Assembly: GCA_017936375.1 (NCBI GenBank)
Contig: JAGBFR010000010.1
Coordinates: 1-64,000, forward strand
From: Clostridia bacterium
Lineage (GTDB): Bacteria > Bacillota > Clostridia > Christensenellales > Aristaeellaceae
Reading direction: 5' to 3'
Length of the DNA stretch: 64,000 nt
Each line of letters opens with the position of its first letter. Position 1 is the stretch's first letter. The position numbers and the translations under genes are program-made. This document shows positions 61,690 through 64,000 of the stretch, piece by piece. The notes under the pieces were generated by a model that saw only the letters and a program-made list of their open reading frames with translations, had not been told where the DNA came from and searched no databases.

Positions 61690-63087
61690 ATGGAATCTCA
61701 GGCAAAGAAAAAGGGCAGCTTTACCAGCTCCCTCGGCTTCATCCTCTCTGCGGCGGGCAGCGCCGTGGGCGTGGGCAATATCTGGCGCTTCCCGTATCTG
61801 GCGGCGAAGGACGGCGGCGGCCTGTTCCTGCTGGTGTATCTGGCGCTGGTGATGACGGTGGGCTTTACCCTCCTGGTGACGGATATCGCCATCGGCCGCA
61901 GGACGAAGAAGAGCGCGCTGCGCGCCTTTGGCAGCATACGCCCGAAGTGGGACTTCCTGGGTAAGATGACCTTCCTCGTCCCGGCGATGATCATGACGTA
62001 TTACACCGTCATCGGCGGCTGGGTGACCAAGTACGCGGCGATGTACGCCATCGGCGCGGGCGCGAAGACGGCGGCGGACGGCTACTTCACGTCCTTTATC
62101 ACGTCGCCCGTCTCCCCGATCGTCTTTATGCTCCTCTTCCTTTCAGCGACGGCGCTGGTCGTCTACCGCGGGGTGGAGAAGGGCGTTGAGAAGTTCTCCG
62201 AGTATGTGATGCCGGGCCTGCTTCTGATGATCGTCGCCATCGCGCTCTTTTCCCTGACGCTCTCGCACACCGGCGCGGACGGTTCCGTGCGCACGGGCAT
62301 GCAGGGCCTTGCGGTGTATCTGATTCCGAATTTCGAGGGGCTGACCTTCGGCCGCTTCATGGGCATTCTTCTGGATGCGATGAGCCAGCTCTTCTTCTCT
62401 CTGAGCGTGTCGATGGGCATCATGATCACCTACGGCTCGTATGTGAAGAAGGACGTCAACCTCAGCCAGTCGATCAGCCGGATTGAGCTCTTTGACACCG
62501 GCGTGGCGCTGCTGGCGGGCATGATGATCATCCCGGCGGTGTATGTGTTCTTCGGCACGGAGGGCATGGCCTCCGGCCCGAGCCTGATGTTCATCTCCCT
62601 GCCGAAGGTGTTTGAGGCGATGGGCTTTGCGGGGCATATCGTGGGCCTCGTGTTCTTTGTGATGGTGGTCTTCGCCGCGCTGACCTCGAGCGTCTCGATC
62701 ATGGAGACGCTGGTGGCCAACTGCATGGACCTCTTCGGCGCGGGGAGGAAGAAGGTCAGCCTCGCGATTACGGTGTTTTCCGCCGTCTCCGCGGCGGTGA
62801 TCTGCCTGGGCTACAATGTCTTCTACTTTGAACTCACGCTGCCGGGCGGCGGCACGGCGCAGCTGCTCGATCTGGTCGACTATATCAGCAACAGCGTGCT
62901 CATGCCGCTGATCTCCGCGCTGACCTGTGTGTTCGTGGGCCATGTGCTCGGGCCGAAGTGGATTGAGGAGGAGATGACGGCGAGCGGGCACCGCTTCGGC
63001 CGCAGGCGGCTGTATGCGTTCATGATCCGCTATGCCGCGCCGGTGATGATGACGGCGATCTTCCTCACCTCCGCCGGCATCCTGTAA
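61690..63087 (+). CDS. Sodium-dependent transporter, SNF/NSS family
   Basis: This 465-residue protein has about eleven helices and the NSS signature GSAVGVGNIWRFPYLAAKDGGGLFLLVYL early in the chain, with GGWVTKYA and FFSLSVSMGIMITYGSYV further on. NSS symporters import amino acids with sodium. The gene diverges from the regulator-dpaL operon and may supply its substrate. A closely similar gene follows. Confidence 0.94.
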   Translation: MESQAKKKGSFTSSLGFILSAAGSAVGVGNIWRFPYLAAKDGGGLFLLVYLALVMTVGFTLLVTDIAIGRRTKKSALRAFGSIRPKWDFLGKMTFLVPAMIMTYYTVIGGWVTKYAAMYAIGAGAKTAADGYFTSFITSPVSPIVFMLLFLSATALVVYRGVEKGVEKFSEYVMPGLLLMIVAIALFSLTLSHTGADGSVRTGMQGLAVYLIPNFEGLTFGRFMGILLDAMSQLFFSLSVSMGIMITYGSYVKKDVNLSQSISRIELFDTGVALLAGMMIIPAVYVFFGTEGMASGPSLMFISLPKVFEAMGFAGHIVGLVFFVMVVFAALTSSVSIMETLVANCMDLFGAGRKKVSLAITVFSAVSAAVICLGYNVFYFELTLPGGGTAQLLDLVDYISNSVLMPLISALTCVFVGHVLGPKWIEEEMTASGHRFGRRRLYAFMIRYAAPVMMTAIFLTSAGIL

Positions 63088-63144
63088 AGAAAACAGAAAA
63101 CAAGCCCGCCCGCCGCAGGATGAAAAAAACCGTGCGCCGGCGGG

Positions 63145-63173
63145 TTGACTTATTCTCCTTGTGCGGGTAGAAT
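63145..63173 (+). promoter_or_regulatory. Promoter of the second SNF transporter
   Basis: TTGACT (63145-63150), 17-bp spacer, TAGAAT (63168-63173). An imperfect GC-rich hairpin (about 63105-63144) just upstream may end the previous transcript. Confidence 0.75.
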
Positions 63174-63210
63174 GCTCTTTAGGTATGAGTTTTCCACGGA
63201 GGTTTGGAAT

Positions 63211-64000
63211 ATGGATAAGAAACAGAAGCAGCGCGGCAGTTTTTCCGGCGGTCTTGGGTATATTCTGGCGGTTGCGGGCTCTGCTGTCGGCCTTGGCAAT
63301 ATCTGGCGCTTCCCCTATCTGGCGGCGAAGTACGGCGGCGGCATGTTCCTGCTGGTGTATCTGGTGCTGGTGGCGACGTTTGGCTATACGCTGATCGTCT
63401 CGGAGACGGCGCTTGGCCGTATGACGGGCAAGAGCCCTGTTGGCGCATTCTCTTCCTTTGGTAAGGGGAAGCTGCTGCGCGCGGGCGGCTGGGTCAATGC
63501 GATCGTGCCGATGCTGATTGTGCCGTATTACAGCGTGATCGGCGGCTGGGTGGCCAAGTATCTGTTTGAATATCTGCGCGGCAGCACGCAGGCGCTGGCG
63601 GAGGATGCGTATTTCACGACCTTCCTTTCCTCGCCGGCGAGCATGGAGATCTGGTTCCTCGTCTTTGCCGCGGCGACGGTGCTGGTCATCACGGGCGGCG
63701 TCAAGGACGGCGTGGAGCGCGTGTCCAAGATGATGATGCCGGTGCTGGTCGTGCTGGCGGTGATTGTCGCCGCGTATTCGGTCACGCGCCCGGGCGCGAT
63801 GGCGGGCGTCAAATACTTCTTCATCCCGAATTTTGAAAACTTCTCGCTGATGACGGTCGTGGCGGCGATGGGGCAGATGTTCTATTCGCTCTCCATCGCC
63901 ATGGGCGTGCTCTACACCTACGGCTCCTACATCAAGAAGGATGTGGATATCGAGAAATCGACCACGCAGATCGAGATTTTTGATACGGCGATCGCCGTGC
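63211..64000 (+). CDS. Sodium-dependent transporter, SNF/NSS family (partial)
   Basis: The frame starts with ATG eight bases after GGAGG and runs open to the window end (263 codons), so the C-terminal part is missing. It reads MDKKQKQRGSFSGGLGYI, then AGSAVGLGNIWRFPYLAAKYGGG and later FYSLSIAMGVLYTYGSYIKKDV, clearly paralogous to the preceding transporter. It has its own promoter, so the two are probably regulated separately despite common ancestry. Confidence 0.94.
   Translation, partial: MDKKQKQRGSFSGGLGYILAVAGSAVGLGNIWRFPYLAAKYGGGMFLLVYLVLVATFGYTLIVSETALGRMTGKSPVGAFSSFGKGKLLRAGGWVNAIVPMLIVPYYSVIGGWVAKYLFEYLRGSTQALAEDAYFTTFLSSPASMEIWFLVFAAATVLVITGGVKDGVERVSKMMMPVLVVLAVIVAAYSVTRPGAMAGVKYFFIPNFENFSLMTVVAAMGQMFYSLSIAMGVLYTYGSYIKKDVDIEKSTTQIEIFDTAIAV

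Overview
This is high-GC DNA from a spore-forming member of the Bacillota (class Clostridia). The evidence is a spmA-spmB spore-maturation pair, the ylxM-ffh-rpsP-khpA-rimM cluster in the Gram-positive order, a one-chain PurL, a tRNA-Trp close to the Bacillus one, and near-perfect TTGaca-17-TATAAT promoters in front of many transcription units. A gut or rumen relative of Christensenellales/Oscillospirales would fit the mix of glycan genes and GC content, but that placement is inference.

Layout. 1-545: the 5S end of an rRNA operon followed by two related, terminator-ended structured RNA segments of unknown class. 595-2901: a nucleotidyltransferase gene and a GH20-like gene. 3130-9321: dapF, an independently transcribed 24-codon Cys-rich mini-gene, carA-carB and a Nudix hydrolase. 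9467-15796: spmAB, a large membrane-anchored surface protein, then DUF2461-uppP-acyltransferase. 15883-24606: traX-like gene, purL, two secreted proteins (LRR and NAGPA-type), an Lgt-like membrane protein and an EamA transporter. 24723-30876: SRP/ribosome-maturation operon followed by two related secreted proteins. 31002-44044: a GH94/GH36-like enzyme, MscS, M18 aminopeptidase, Na/Pi symporter, MATE exporter, GH42 beta-galactosidase and a secreted 5'-nucleotidase. 44284-53340: secreted metallo-beta-lactamase-fold protein, polysaccharide deacetylase, plsY, esterase, P-loop kinase/DUF4298 fusion, an XRE protein with a histone-like linker, a purine permease, a SEDS-like protein and a YwaF-type protein. 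53548-54844: two AT-rich genes beside tRNA-Trp. 54916-58596: DUF218 protein and three family-2 glycosyltransferases. 58644-64000: exonuclease, diaminopropionate ammonia-lyase and its neighbouring regulator, and two tandem sodium-dependent amino-acid transporters, the last cut by the window end.

Functional themes are pyrimidine/purine synthesis and uptake (carAB, purL, NCS2), cell-envelope assembly (dapF, uppP, plsY, Lgt-like, SEDS-like, glycosyltransferases, deacetylase), protein targeting and 30S maturation, and nutrient capture.

The strongest unusual observation is that CarA is full length and in frame with an intact-looking CarB, but all three glutaminase catalytic residues are replaced (Cys to Ala, His to Tyr, Glu to Asp). 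This predicts an ammonia-dependent carbamoyl-phosphate synthetase. Others are the tandem RNAs after 5S, the Cys-rich mini-gene upstream of carA, an 84-bp two-hairpin repeat present twice (once inside the loop of a terminator), a reduced SEDS-like protein, and the kinase-DUF4298 fusion.
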